Part shown: one piece after another, positions 6,584-13,673 of the stretch
How positions within the stretch are numbered: position 1 is the first letter of the stretch
Layout: every line of letters starts with the position of its first letter
Assembly: GCA_003219115.1 (NCBI GenBank)
Contig: QHPN01000025.1
Coordinates: 508 to 14,380 of the forward strand
DNA from: Verrucomicrobiota bacterium
Lineage (GTDB): Bacteria; Verrucomicrobiota; Verrucomicrobiia; Chthoniobacterales; UBA10450
Reading direction: 5' to 3'
DNA length: 13,873 nt
Position numbers and translations under genes: made by a program
The notes under the pieces: generated by a model
Databases searched by the model: none
The model's input: the letters and a program-made list of their open reading frames with translations, nothing else
What the model was told of the DNA's origin: nothing

Positions 6584-6687
6584 TTGTCATCCTGAGCCGC
6601 GCAGACAACGCCAGTCCGGCTCGGACGGAAGGATCTCGCAAATGCCCACGGACGCTTGTGAGCTCCCTCGCTTACGCTCGGGATGAC
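6584..6687. repeat. Inverted-repeat element with GTCATCCtGAGC / GCTCgGGATGAC ends
   Basis: The left arm GTCATCCTGAGC (6586-6597) and right arm GCTCGGGATGAC (6676-6687) are complementary at 11 of 12 positions, enclosing about 78 bases that include GAAGGATCTCGC. Elements of this type (GTCATCCTGAGC...GAAGGATC...GGATGAC) are, from memory, frequent in intergenic regions of Acidobacteriota and Verrucomicrobiota. It occupies the gap between two convergent genes and codes for nothing recognisable. Confidence 0.7.
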
Positions 6688-6708
6688 GCGCTGCGAAAAA
6701 GCGCAAAC

Positions 6709-7377
6709 TCACCAATTTTTAATCCACTTTGTCGTATTACCGGCTGTGTCGTTTGCAGTGCTCCAAAGGTCGTAGGTAGGATTATTGCCAAATGCGGCAC
6801 CGGCGGCTTTTGCGGTCGAGTACCCATAAGGATTTCCGAATGGATCGCGAATAGCGGTAATGTTCCCGGTGGATGGGGGCGCCGGAAGCAACATGTTTGG
6901 TCGGAAAGCGAAATACGATTTGGCTTCAGGCGTCCGGTCGTCGTTAGTATCTCCACTTAGTTGTTCATATAAAAACTGGCTGGCGGTTGCGGGCACCGGC
7001 GACGCTGCCGGGTTAACCGAATCGGTCTTCGCGGCATCCCGCGGATAAATGCCATTATCCGCCTTGTAACTTTCCAGCGCGGCGGACAAGGCGGCGATCT
7101 CGGTTTCAGCGCGGGCGCGGGCGCCTTTGTTTTGCACATAGCTGCTGGCGGCCAGCACCAACGCCGCGAGAATGAAGATGACCATGATGACCACCAGCAT
7201 CTCGATGATGGTAACCGCGCCTTCGGCTGTGGCGGCAGGCGTGTCGCCTGCCTTCTCGGATGCGCGACGGTTTTTGGTAGGGCGACGCTCGCCGAAGCCG
7301 CAAAAGCGCCGTCCCAAATCTAGCATGTTAATTCCCGGCTCGACAGAGTCTCGCCCTACCGATCCGCGCGCGATCAC
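6709..7377 (-). CDS. GspG-like type II secretion/type IV pilus pseudopilin
   Basis: A 222-codon frame for a pseudopilin. The prepilin segment is at residues 53-59 (GAVTIIE) followed by the hydrophobic helix (about 60-79) that anchors it before assembly. With Glu at +5 the cleavage would fall after Ala54; Gly53 is the alternative with Glu at +6. The body has the long N-terminal helix, DPFGNPYGY (about residues 161-169), and a GspG-type end with DLWSTAND and a Trp-Ile-Lys-Asn-Trp tail. The GTG at 7377 overlaps the pilC stop by four bases (GTGA), suggesting coupling. An ATG at 7326 with GGGA upstream would give 205 residues and a 36-residue leader. Both leaders are long for the family, and they are encoded across two palindromic repeats (7234-7252, 7276-7360). 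The prepilin peptidase must lie elsewhere. The start is uncertain; the family is not. Confidence 0.88.
   Translation of the reverse strand: MIARGSVGRDSVEPGINMLDLGRRFCGFGERRPTKNRRASEKAGDTPAATAEGAVTIIEMLVVIMVIFILAALVLAASSYVQNKGARARAETEIAALSAALESYKADNGIYPRDAAKTDSVNPAASPVPATASQFLYEQLSGDTNDDRTPEAKSYFAFRPNMLLPAPPSTGNITAIRDPFGNPYGYSTAKAAGAAFGNNPTYDLWSTANDTAGNTTKWIKNW
7234..7252. repeat. Palindrome GGCAGGCG-tgt-CGCCTGCC inside the pseudopilin leader
   Basis: Perfect 8-base arms with a 3-base loop lie within the coding frame for residues about 42-48 of the pseudopilin, a few codons before the prepilin cleavage site. This very stable hairpin in the mRNA could affect translation. Confidence 0.75.
7276..7360. 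repeat. GGTAGGGCGA inverted-repeat element inside the pseudopilin leader
   Basis: The 10-base arms GGTAGGGCGA (7276-7285) and TCGCCCTACC (7351-7360) are perfectly complementary, and the similarity extends inward (CTC shared at 13-15 bases from the ends). The element spans 85 bases, starts 14 bases after the pilC stop on the minus strand, and contains the alternative pseudopilin ATG (7326-7324) in its centre. It looks like an intergenic repeat that became part of the leader coding frame. Confidence 0.75.
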
Positions 7378-8678
7378 GTTTGTTGTTGCAGGGTGGTGAT
7401 GATGCTGATGAGCGGAAGGAAAAGGGCGATGACAATCGTTCCGACCACGACGGCGAGAAAGACAATCATGATTGGTTCGAGGATGGACGTGAGCGCCGCC
7501 ACGGAATTGTCCACCTCGCCATCGTAAACATCGGCGATCTTCAACAGCATATCGGGCAACTGACCGGTTTCCTCGCCGACGTCGATCATACTCACGACCA
7601 TGGGCGGAAAGGCGCCGCTGGTTTCGAGCGGCTGCACGATGGATTCGCCTTCCTTCACCCGATCGTGCACTTGCGAAATGGCGTTGGCTATCACCGTGTT
7701 GCCGGCGGTGTCGCGGGTAATATTCAGCGCCTGCAAAATGGAAACGCCGCTGCTGACGAGGGTCCCGAGCGTGCGCGAGAAACGCGAGATCGAAGTCTTG
7801 CGAATGAGATCACCGAAAAGGGGCAGGCGCAGCTTAAATTGATCGAGCAAGCTGCGACCGCCACTGGTTCGCCCAAGGACCTTTATTCCAACAATCAACG
7901 CGATCCCGGCGCCGATCAGGATCGCCCAGTTGCTCTGGGCAAACCGGCTGATGCTTATGACGAAAATTGTGATCCCGGGCAGTGGTTTATCACCGAGCAT
8001 GTCCTTAAAGATCGCTTCGAACCTCGGCACGATGAAGACCAGGAGAAATCCCATGATCGCAACCGCCATGGTCATGACGATCGCCGGATAAATCATCGCT
8101 GAGAGAACTTTGCCTTTGATTTTCTGCGCTTTTTCCTGGAATTCGGCTAATCGCTCCAGCACGACTTCGAGCACACCGCCAAGCTCGCCCGCTTTCACCA
8201 TGCTGACGTAAAGTTCGTTAAAAATTTTCGGATGCTGCGCGAGCGAATCAGAAAAGGTGTTACCGCCTTGCACCGAATCGGACAACGCTTCCGTGGCGCG
8301 TTTGAGCACAGGATCGCGCTCTTGCCTTGCTAGCACGTTGAGCGAACGCAACAGCGGAAGACCGGAATCGATCAGCGTCGCAAGTTGCCGCGTGAAAATC
8401 ATCAGCACTCTTGATTTCACTTTCTGTTTTTTGAACAGAGTGATGCTGACTCCCTTGCGCTTCGCGGTCGGCGCGGCCGCGGCGGCGATGGGAGTCGTGC
8501 GCGGTTTTTTTACCTTGCCGTCGCGCGAGGCCGGCGCTCTCCCTTCTTCATAAACGCCGGTTGGAAAATATCCCGACTGGCGGAGTCGGCCGATCGCTTC
8601 ATTGGTGGAGTTGGCTTCGACCGAGCCGGTCGATTCCTGGCCGCGAGCATCAAGGGCGACGTATTGGAAGCGAGGCAT
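7374..8678 (-). CDS. pilC: Type IV pilus/type II secretion inner-membrane platform protein (PilC/GspF)
   Basis: A 434-residue polytopic platform protein that links the cytoplasmic ATPase to the growing pseudopilus. The N-terminal cap (residues 1-45, FQYVALDARGQESTGSV) is followed by an Ala/Lys/Pro-rich linker (about 45-85), a first T2SSF domain (about 91-218: FTRQLATLIDSGLPLLRSL ... GELGGVLEVVLERLAEF), and a second (about 298-421: FSRTLGTLVSSGVSILQAL ... GEETGQLPDML). Membrane segments fall at about 194-218, 250-267 and 396-421, the usual three. Length is typical (about 400). The ATG at 8678 has no Shine-Dalgarno; the 183-base gap to the upstream ATPase gene is filled by period-8 repeats. The stop overlaps the pseudopilin GTG by four bases. 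Whether it should be called PilC or GspF cannot be decided from sequence alone. Confidence 0.94.
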   Translation of the reverse strand: MPRFQYVALDARGQESTGSVEANSTNEAIGRLRQSGYFPTGVYEEGRAPASRDGKVKKPRTTPIAAAAAPTAKRKGVSITLFKKQKVKSRVLMIFTRQLATLIDSGLPLLRSLNVLARQERDPVLKRATEALSDSVQGGNTFSDSLAQHPKIFNELYVSMVKAGELGGVLEVVLERLAEFQEKAQKIKGKVLSAMIYPAIVMTMAVAIMGFLLVFIVPRFEAIFKDMLGDKPLPGITIFVISISRFAQSNWAILIGAGIALIVGIKVLGRTSGGRSLLDQFKLRLPLFGDLIRKTSISRFSRTLGTLVSSGVSILQALNITRDTAGNTVIANAISQVHDRVKEGESIVQPLETSGAFPPMVVSMIDVGEETGQLPDMLLKIADVYDGEVDNSVAALTSILEPIMIVFLAVVVGTIVIALFLPLISIITTLQQQT

Positions 8679-8690
8679 GGGGCAAATTAC

Positions 8691-8860
8691 CGATTTAACG
8701 GTTTAACTGATTTAACGATTTAACGAGAGGGAAGTCGATCTTATTTGTTGAAGCGTGGCAGGGTTGAAGAGTTGAAGCGAAGAGCCCGAGATTTTGAAAT
8801 TTGAAATCCGGGTTCCGGGATCTGAATCCTTTTACCCTTCAACGCTTTAACGGTTCAACC
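8691..8860. repeat. Compound period-8 array (TTTAACGN, GTTGAAGN, TTYAACGN blocks)
   Basis: There are three blocks. Block A has TTTAAC at 8694, 8702, 8711 and 8719 (spacing 8, 9, 8). Block B has GTTGAAG at 8747, 8763 and 8771, so one degenerate unit and then an exact 8-base step. Block C has TTCAACG, TTTAACG and TTCAACC at 8838, 8846 and 8854, an exact period of 8, ending next to the stop codon of the upstream ATPase. The complement of block C matches block B at 16 of 19 positions, so B and C can pair. Between B and C lies a period-7 TTTGAAA pair (about 8792-8806) and a GGATctgaATCC palindrome. No reading frame is visible. Confidence 0.75.
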
Positions 8861-8861
8861 C

Positions 8862-10547
8862 TTAGGTGTATTTCAGCACCTCTTCCACCGTGGTGTCGCC
8901 GTCGAAAATGCTGCGTAAACCGTCGTGACGCAGGGTGATCATTCCAAGCTCAATGGCCTTTTGTTTCAGCGTCACGGTCGGCGCGCGTTCATTAATTAAC
9001 TCGCGCAGCGGGTCGCTGATCCGCATCAATTCGTAAATACCTTTCCGGCCCCTGTAACCGGTCTGATTACAGGTGTCGCATCCCTTGCCGTAATAAAATT
9101 TCTTTTCGCCCAATTCGCGCCGGCTTAGCCCGAGTTGATCCAGGGTGTTTGCGTTGGGTTCGTAGCTGGTCCGGCAGTTGGCACAAATACTCCGGAGCAA
9201 TCGCTGGCCGAGCACGGCTTCGAGCGTCGAGGAGATCAAAAATGGTTCCACTCCCATGTCGATCAAACGTGTGATCGCCCCGGGCGCATCATTCGTGTGC
9301 AGGGTAGTAAAAACGAGGTGGCCGGTGAGCGCTGCCTGAATCGCGATCTGCGCTGTCTCTAAATCGCGGGTTTCGCCGACCATGATTCGATCCGGGTCCT
9401 GTCGCAAAAATGCCCGCAAAACGCGCGCGAAAGTGAGCCCGATATTCTCATTCACCGGTACCTGCATGATGCCCTCCAGATCGTACTCCACCGGTTCCTC
9501 CGCCGTTAGCAGCTTGGAATCGAGGGTGTTGATTTTTCGCAAACACGAATAAAGCGTCGTGGTTTTTCCGGAACCGGTCGGTCCGGTGACAATAAAGATG
9601 CCGTTTGGTCGCTCGATGACTTCATGAATGTAATCGTAGACATCCTTCGGCATGGCAAGTAACTCGAGATCGAGATTCACAGTGCTGCGGTCGAGCACGC
9701 GTAAGACAACGCTTTCGCCGAACTGGGTGGGTAAGGTCGAGACACGAAGGTCAACATTGCGACCGGCGATATTTTTTTGAATGCGACCATCCTGCGGCAA
9801 GCGGCGCTCGGCGATGTTCATGCTCGCCATCACTTTCACGCGCGAAATTACGGGCGGAGCGAGATGTCGCGGTGGCGGAGCCATTTCGTAGAGCGCGCCG
9901 TCGACGCGATAACGAATTTTGAATTCGTTTTCGAACGGCTCGAAGTGAATATCGCTGGCCCGATCCTGGATCGCCTGGTACAAAATCAGATCGACAAAAC
10001 GAATGATCGGGCTGGCATTTGCCTCGGCTTCCGCGCCGCCCGCACCGTCGCCTTCGCGCAACTGCATAAGCTCGCCCACTTCCCCGAGTTGTTTCAGCAC
10101 TTCTTCCATGCTCGAGGTGTCGCTGCCGTAGAAGATCCGGATGCGGTCTTCGATTTGTTCAACCGGCGCGACTACGACCTCGATGTCGCGCCCAAGGGCG
10201 AAGCGCAGATCTTCAGCGGTACGCGATTCCAACGGATCCGCCAGCGCAACTCGCAGAGTGTTATCGACAAGATCGACCGGCAGCACCCGATGCAGACGAG
10301 CGAGACCAGCGGGCACGAGCTTCACCACCTCGGGAGGGATTTCGTGATCGTTTAAATCGATAAATTGCGCTCCGATTCCTTCAGCGACGGTGTGATAAAA
10401 TCCGGATTCATCCATGAATCCGCCATCCACCATCGCCTGCAGGATGGTTTTGCCGTTCTGCTGCGCTTCGGTCAGGACGTCGTCGGCCTGCGTTTTTTCC
10501 AAAACGTTTTGATCGACGAAAAGGTCGAGAACCTGCTGATTATTCAT
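8862..10547 (-). CDS. pilB: Type IV pilus/type II secretion assembly ATPase (PilB/GspE), second copy
   Basis: A 561-residue hexameric secretion ATPase that powers pseudopilus or pilus extension. The N-terminal MshEN/GspE-N domain (about 1-140) leads to the ATPase core, with ASDIH (198-201), LPQDGRI (250-256), Walker A GPTGSGKT (322-329, Lys328), the Asp box (TAEEPVEY), the RQDPD-IMVGE Walker B region (382-392) and the His box (TGHLVFTTLHTND). A tetracysteine zinc site lies at Cys455, Cys458, Cys490 and Cys493. All catalytic positions fit the family. The ATG at 10547 follows GGGGAG with almost no spacing. The gene lies 43 bases after another PilB/GspE paralogue and 183 bases before pilC. A retraction ATPase (PilT) is unlikely because of the N-terminal domain and zinc site. 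Confidence 0.94.
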   Translation of the reverse strand: MNNQQVLDLFVDQNVLEKTQADDVLTEAQQNGKTILQAMVDGGFMDESGFYHTVAEGIGAQFIDLNDHEIPPEVVKLVPAGLARLHRVLPVDLVDNTLRVALADPLESRTAEDLRFALGRDIEVVVAPVEQIEDRIRIFYGSDTSSMEEVLKQLGEVGELMQLREGDGAGGAEAEANASPIIRFVDLILYQAIQDRASDIHFEPFENEFKIRYRVDGALYEMAPPPRHLAPPVISRVKVMASMNIAERRLPQDGRIQKNIAGRNVDLRVSTLPTQFGESVVLRVLDRSTVNLDLELLAMPKDVYDYIHEVIERPNGIFIVTGPTGSGKTTTLYSCLRKINTLDSKLLTAEEPVEYDLEGIMQVPVNENIGLTFARVLRAFLRQDPDRIMVGETRDLETAQIAIQAALTGHLVFTTLHTNDAPGAITRLIDMGVEPFLISSTLEAVLGQRLLRSICANCRTSYEPNANTLDQLGLSRRELGEKKFYYGKGCDTCNQTGYRGRKGIYELMRISDPLRELINERAPTVTLKQKAIELGMITLRHDGLRSIFDGDTTVEEVLKYT

Positions 10548-10590
10548 GCTCCCCGGGTCAAATGTTGCGACGTGTTTGTCCCATTCATCG

Positions 10591-12294
10591 TTAGCTTACA
10601 TCGGCAATTGTCACTGAAATCACTTCATCGGCTGAGGTCAGGCCGGCGAGGACCTTGCGGACGCCATCTTCACGCAATGTGCGCATGCCCAGTTCGCGCG
10701 CGCGTTGGCGGAGCAGAAATGTGGAGATCCGCTTGTTAATCATGTGCCGGGTTTCGTCGTCGATGATGAACATCTCGAAAATTCCCATTCGCCCGCGGTA
10801 GCCAGTATGCCGGCAATGTTCGCAGCCGTCTGCCTTCATGATCTGCGCATCTCCCATCTGCGATGGCTCGATCCGGAGCGCGCGCATTTCGGTTTCACTC
10901 AGCTGGGCCGGATGTTTGCAATGGGTGCACAAGCGACGGACCAAGCGTTGGGCCATGATCGCGCGCACTGAAGACGCGACCAGAAATGGTTGCACACCGA
11001 TATCAACGAGGCGCGGAATTGCCGACGGCGCGTCGTTCGTGTGGAGGGTGCTGAAGACGAGATGGCCAGTCAGGCTGGCGTTGGTCGCGATCGACGCCGT
11101 CTCCAGATCGCGAATCTCACCAATCATGATGATGTTCGGGGCCTGTCGCAAAATGGAACGCAACGCGATCGGAAACGTCATTCCGACTTCAGTGTTCACC
11201 TGCACTTGATTGATCCCGGTCATCTGATACTCGACCGGTTCTTCCACCGTAATGATTTTGCGGTCGGGCTTGTTGATGTAATTGAGACAGGCGTATAGGG
11301 TGCTCGTCTTGCCCGAACCGGTCGGGCCGGTTACGAGCAAAATTCCATCGGGCGAACGCAACAAGCGTTCGAATTTCTCCTGATCGTCGCTGAGGAAGCC
11401 GAGTTCAGGCAGACCGAGAAGAAGAGTCGACTTGTCGAGCACGCGCATGACGATGCTTTCGCCATGATTGGTCGGGACGGTGGAAACGCGCAGATCGATC
11501 GGTTTCTTTTTGATCTTCACCTGAATGCGCCCGTCCTGGGGCAAACGCTTTTCCGCGATGCTCATCGAACCGGTCATGATTTTTAGCCGGCTAATGATGG
11601 CGGATTGCAAACGCTTGGGCGGTGCCTGCATTTCCTGGAGAACGCCGTCGATGCGAAAACGGACACGGAATTTTTTGTCGAGCGGCTCGAGATGAATGTC
11701 GCTGGCACCGAGCTTGTGCGCCTCGATAATCAACATCGAAACCAGCCGAATGATGGGCGCGTCGGCTTCGTCGGCCGCGAACGCGTCGATGCCGTCACCG
11801 ATCTCGAGACCAAGATCGACATCCTTCCCGATTTTGTCCCGGAGAACGTCGGCCGCTTCTTCCGCGGTGCCATAGTATTTGATTAGCGCCTGCTTAATTT
11901 TTTCTGGGGAGGAGCAAACCAGCTCGAGGTCGCGTTGAAGTAGGAAATTCAGACTGTCGATGGTATCGACATCGAGCGGATCGCTGATGGCGAGGACCAA
12001 TCCACTTTCGCCAAAGGTGACGGGAATGACCTTAAAACGCCGTGCATCGGCTGCGCTAATTTGCGCAATGATTTCCGGCGGAATGACAACCGCAGAAAGG
12101 TCGATCCAATGCATCTGGGCCTGGGCCGCGAGGGAGCGGGAAATGTCGTCGGCGGAAACAACCCCCTCGCGGACCAGGACGTCGACCACGCTGGGAGCAC
12201 CGTTAAGCCTGGCGCGCGCCTGCGCGATTTGCTTGCGCGAAACCAGCCCGATCTCCTCGAGCACTTTCAGCACATAATCGTCGTTAGCGTGCAC
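10591..12294 (-). CDS. pilB: Type IV pilus/type II secretion assembly ATPase (PilB/GspE), first copy
   Basis: A 567-residue paralogue of the following ATPase, and the first gene of the cluster. It has the N-terminal MshEN/GspE-N region (about 1-145), ASDIH (197-201), LPQDGRI (251-257), Walker A GPTGSGKT (323-330), VEEPVEY, IMIGE (389-393), the His box STLHTNDAP and zinc cysteines 456, 459, 491 and 494. The segment before Walker B reads RQAPN (383-387) where the family and its neighbour have RQDPD, so two acidic residues are lost; the Walker B glutamate is kept. The start is GTG at 12294, giving MHANDDYVLKVLEEIG; only a weak GGGA lies 9 bases upstream. A sigma-70-like promoter (12324-12352) precedes it. 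The two copies probably form mixed or alternative motors, or one may be specialised; this is inference. Confidence 0.93.
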   Translation of the reverse strand: MHANDDYVLKVLEEIGLVSRKQIAQARARLNGAPSVVDVLVREGVVSADDISRSLAAQAQMHWIDLSAVVIPPEIIAQISAADARRFKVIPVTFGESGLVLAISDPLDVDTIDSLNFLLQRDLELVCSSPEKIKQALIKYYGTAEEAADVLRDKIGKDVDLGLEIGDGIDAFAADEADAPIIRLVSMLIIEAHKLGASDIHLEPLDKKFRVRFRIDGVLQEMQAPPKRLQSAIISRLKIMTGSMSIAEKRLPQDGRIQVKIKKKPIDLRVSTVPTNHGESIVMRVLDKSTLLLGLPELGFLSDDQEKFERLLRSPDGILLVTGPTGSGKTSTLYACLNYINKPDRKIITVEEPVEYQMTGINQVQVNTEVGMTFPIALRSILRQAPNIIMIGEIRDLETASIATNASLTGHLVFSTLHTNDAPSAIPRLVDIGVQPFLVASSVRAIMAQRLVRRLCTHCKHPAQLSETEMRALRIEPSQMGDAQIMKADGCEHCRHTGYRGRMGIFEMFIIDDETRHMINKRISTFLLRQRARELGMRTLREDGVRKVLAGLTSADEVISVTIADVS

Positions 12295-12323
12295 GGTGAA
12301 TTAATCCCGGTTATTCCATTTAA

Positions 12324-12352
12324 AGCGTACGAATCTCGCTCTCCGGTGTCAA
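12324..12352 (-). promoter_or_regulatory. Sigma-70-like promoter for the pilus/secretion gene cluster
   Basis: On the minus strand a perfect -35 box TTGACA (12352-12347) is separated by exactly 17 bases from TACGCT (12329-12324), which keeps the first, second and last bases of TATAAT. Transcription would begin near 12317, leaving a leader of about 23 bases before the GTG of the first ATPase gene. This is the clearest promoter in the window. Confidence 0.65.
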
Positions 12353-12506
12353 CGGGGCAGCCGGTTATTAGATCGGGTCGGAGGCGCTGGGATGCCGTGT
12401 AAATCCAGCTACTAGCGTCAATGACACCGTCGCTTCTACGTTGTGAGGGCCTCGTTACTAAAGCACGGCGCGCTGGCTTATAGGGCGTGGCGGGGCGTAA
12501 TGTGGC

Positions 12507-13661
12507 CTACGCGCTGGCGTAGTCAGCGATAGCTTTGGCGACCTCGAGCGTGGAATTCTTGCCACCCATGTCGTAAGTACGCACTTTCCCTTCGGAAATG
12601 ACACGAGCGGTGGCGGCGTCGAGACGATTCGCCATTTCGGTTTCTTTCAACCAATCGAGCATTAGTTTGGCAGTCAAAAGCATCGCAATCGGATTGACCT
12701 TGTATTGCCCCGCATACTTCGGTGCCGATCCATGGGTGGGTTCGAAAACAGCGTAGTTGTCGCCGAGATTGGCACTGGGCGCGAACCCGAGTCCACCGAC
12801 CAGCCCGGCGCACAAATCGCTGACAATGTCGCCAAACATGTTTTCCGCAACCAACACGGAGTAATCCTGCGGATTCTTGAACATCCACATACAGATCGCA
12901 TCGATGTTCGCGTCATCGGCACGAATGTCAGGATAACCCTTGGCTACTTCTTTGAAGCAGCGCATCATCAAACCGCCGGTTTCGCGCAGAACATTCGGTT
13001 TTTCGATCAGCGTGACGCGCTTGCGACCGGTTTTCTTGGCGAACTCGAAGGCTTGTTTGCAAATGTTCGTGCAACCTTGCTTGCTCATGATGCGAGTGGA
13101 GAGCGCGATATTCTCGAATCCTTTTTCCTTCCACTTCTTCATCTTCGGATTGGCGCAGAGCGCTGTGTAAACCGATTCGGGTAGCGGGAAAAACTCGACG
13201 CCGCCGTAACTGCCTTCGGTATTTTCACGAAACACCACCTGATCGATCGGTACATCTGCGCCGCTTGGATTCGTGATCTTGTTGCCGCGATAGTTCAGCG
13301 GATTGCCCGGATAATTTTTGCATGGCCGCATGTTGGTATGGAGGTTGAACATCTGCCGCAGCCCGACAATGGGGGAGAAATAGACCAGGCCTTTCCCCTT
13401 AAGTTCCGGGATCAACTCCTCTTTCGCTTCCGATTGCGGCTTGCTCGTGATCGCGCCGAAGAGACCACACGTGGTCTCTTTTAAAACCTTAACCGTGCGA
13501 TCGGGCAGCGCGTTTCCTTCCTTACACCAGAATTCCCAGCCGATGTCGCACGGGACGTATTCCGCATCCAGTTTCAAACGATCCAACACGATCCGCGCCG
13601 CTTCCATCACGTCGTTGCCCACGCCGTCGCCAGGCATCCACGCGATTTTGTATTTAGCCAT
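12507..13661 (-). CDS. Isocitrate/isopropylmalate-family dehydrogenase, probably NADP-dependent
   Basis: A 384-residue beta-decarboxylating dehydrogenase: GDGVGND (11-17), substrate arginines at 102, 112 and 145 (LRQ, MRP, FRENTEG), catalytic Tyr152 and Lys221 (EKPNVL), and metal-binding Asp278/Asp282 (NMFGDIVSD). The cofactor loop HGSAPKYAGQYKVNP (from His310) has Lys315-Tyr316, matching Lys344-Tyr345 that give NADP preference to E. coli isocitrate dehydrogenase; Tyr363 matches Tyr391, but Arg395 is not kept. In the substrate loop Ser96 is kept, but Ile98 replaces the Asn115 of true isocitrate dehydrogenases. The size and the TYDMGGKNSTLE tail are of the short NAD-type enzymes. Isocitrate is the likeliest substrate, with homoisocitrate, isopropylmalate or tartrate open. 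The ATG at 13661 gives MAKYKIAWMPGDG; no ribosome site is seen. A permease fragment ends 12 bases upstream. Confidence 0.85.
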   Translation of the reverse strand: MAKYKIAWMPGDGVGNDVMEAARIVLDRLKLDAEYVPCDIGWEFWCKEGNALPDRTVKVLKETTCGLFGAITSKPQSEAKEELIPELKGKGLVYFSPIVGLRQMFNLHTNMRPCKNYPGNPLNYRGNKITNPSGADVPIDQVVFRENTEGSYGGVEFFPLPESVYTALCANPKMKKWKEKGFENIALSTRIMSKQGCTNICKQAFEFAKKTGRKRVTLIEKPNVLRETGGLMMRCFKEVAKGYPDIRADDANIDAICMWMFKNPQDYSVLVAENMFGDIVSDLCAGLVGGLGFAPSANLGDNYAVFEPTHGSAPKYAGQYKVNPIAMLLTAKLMLDWLKETEMANRLDAATARVISEGKVRTYDMGGKNSTLEVAKAIADYASA

Positions 13662-13673
13662 AGGGGTTCGACC

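Noticed and set aside
6692..6705. TGCG/CGCA hairpin downstream of the pseudopilin as a terminator
   Set aside because: The stem is only 4 base pairs and the T-stretch lies in the loop, not after the stem.
7380..8102. Plus-strand open frame of 240 codons over pilC
   Set aside because: It lies wholly antisense to a well-conserved PilC/GspF gene, and its product is Asp/His/Arg-rich without domain features.
9777..10355. Plus-strand open frame of 192 codons over the second ATPase gene
   Set aside because: Antisense to the conserved N-terminal and central domains of PilB/GspE; no motifs of its own.
12360..12506. Possible tRNA or small gene in the gap before the ATPase operon
   Set aside because: No cloverleaf, T-loop consensus or open frame with a credible start could be found.
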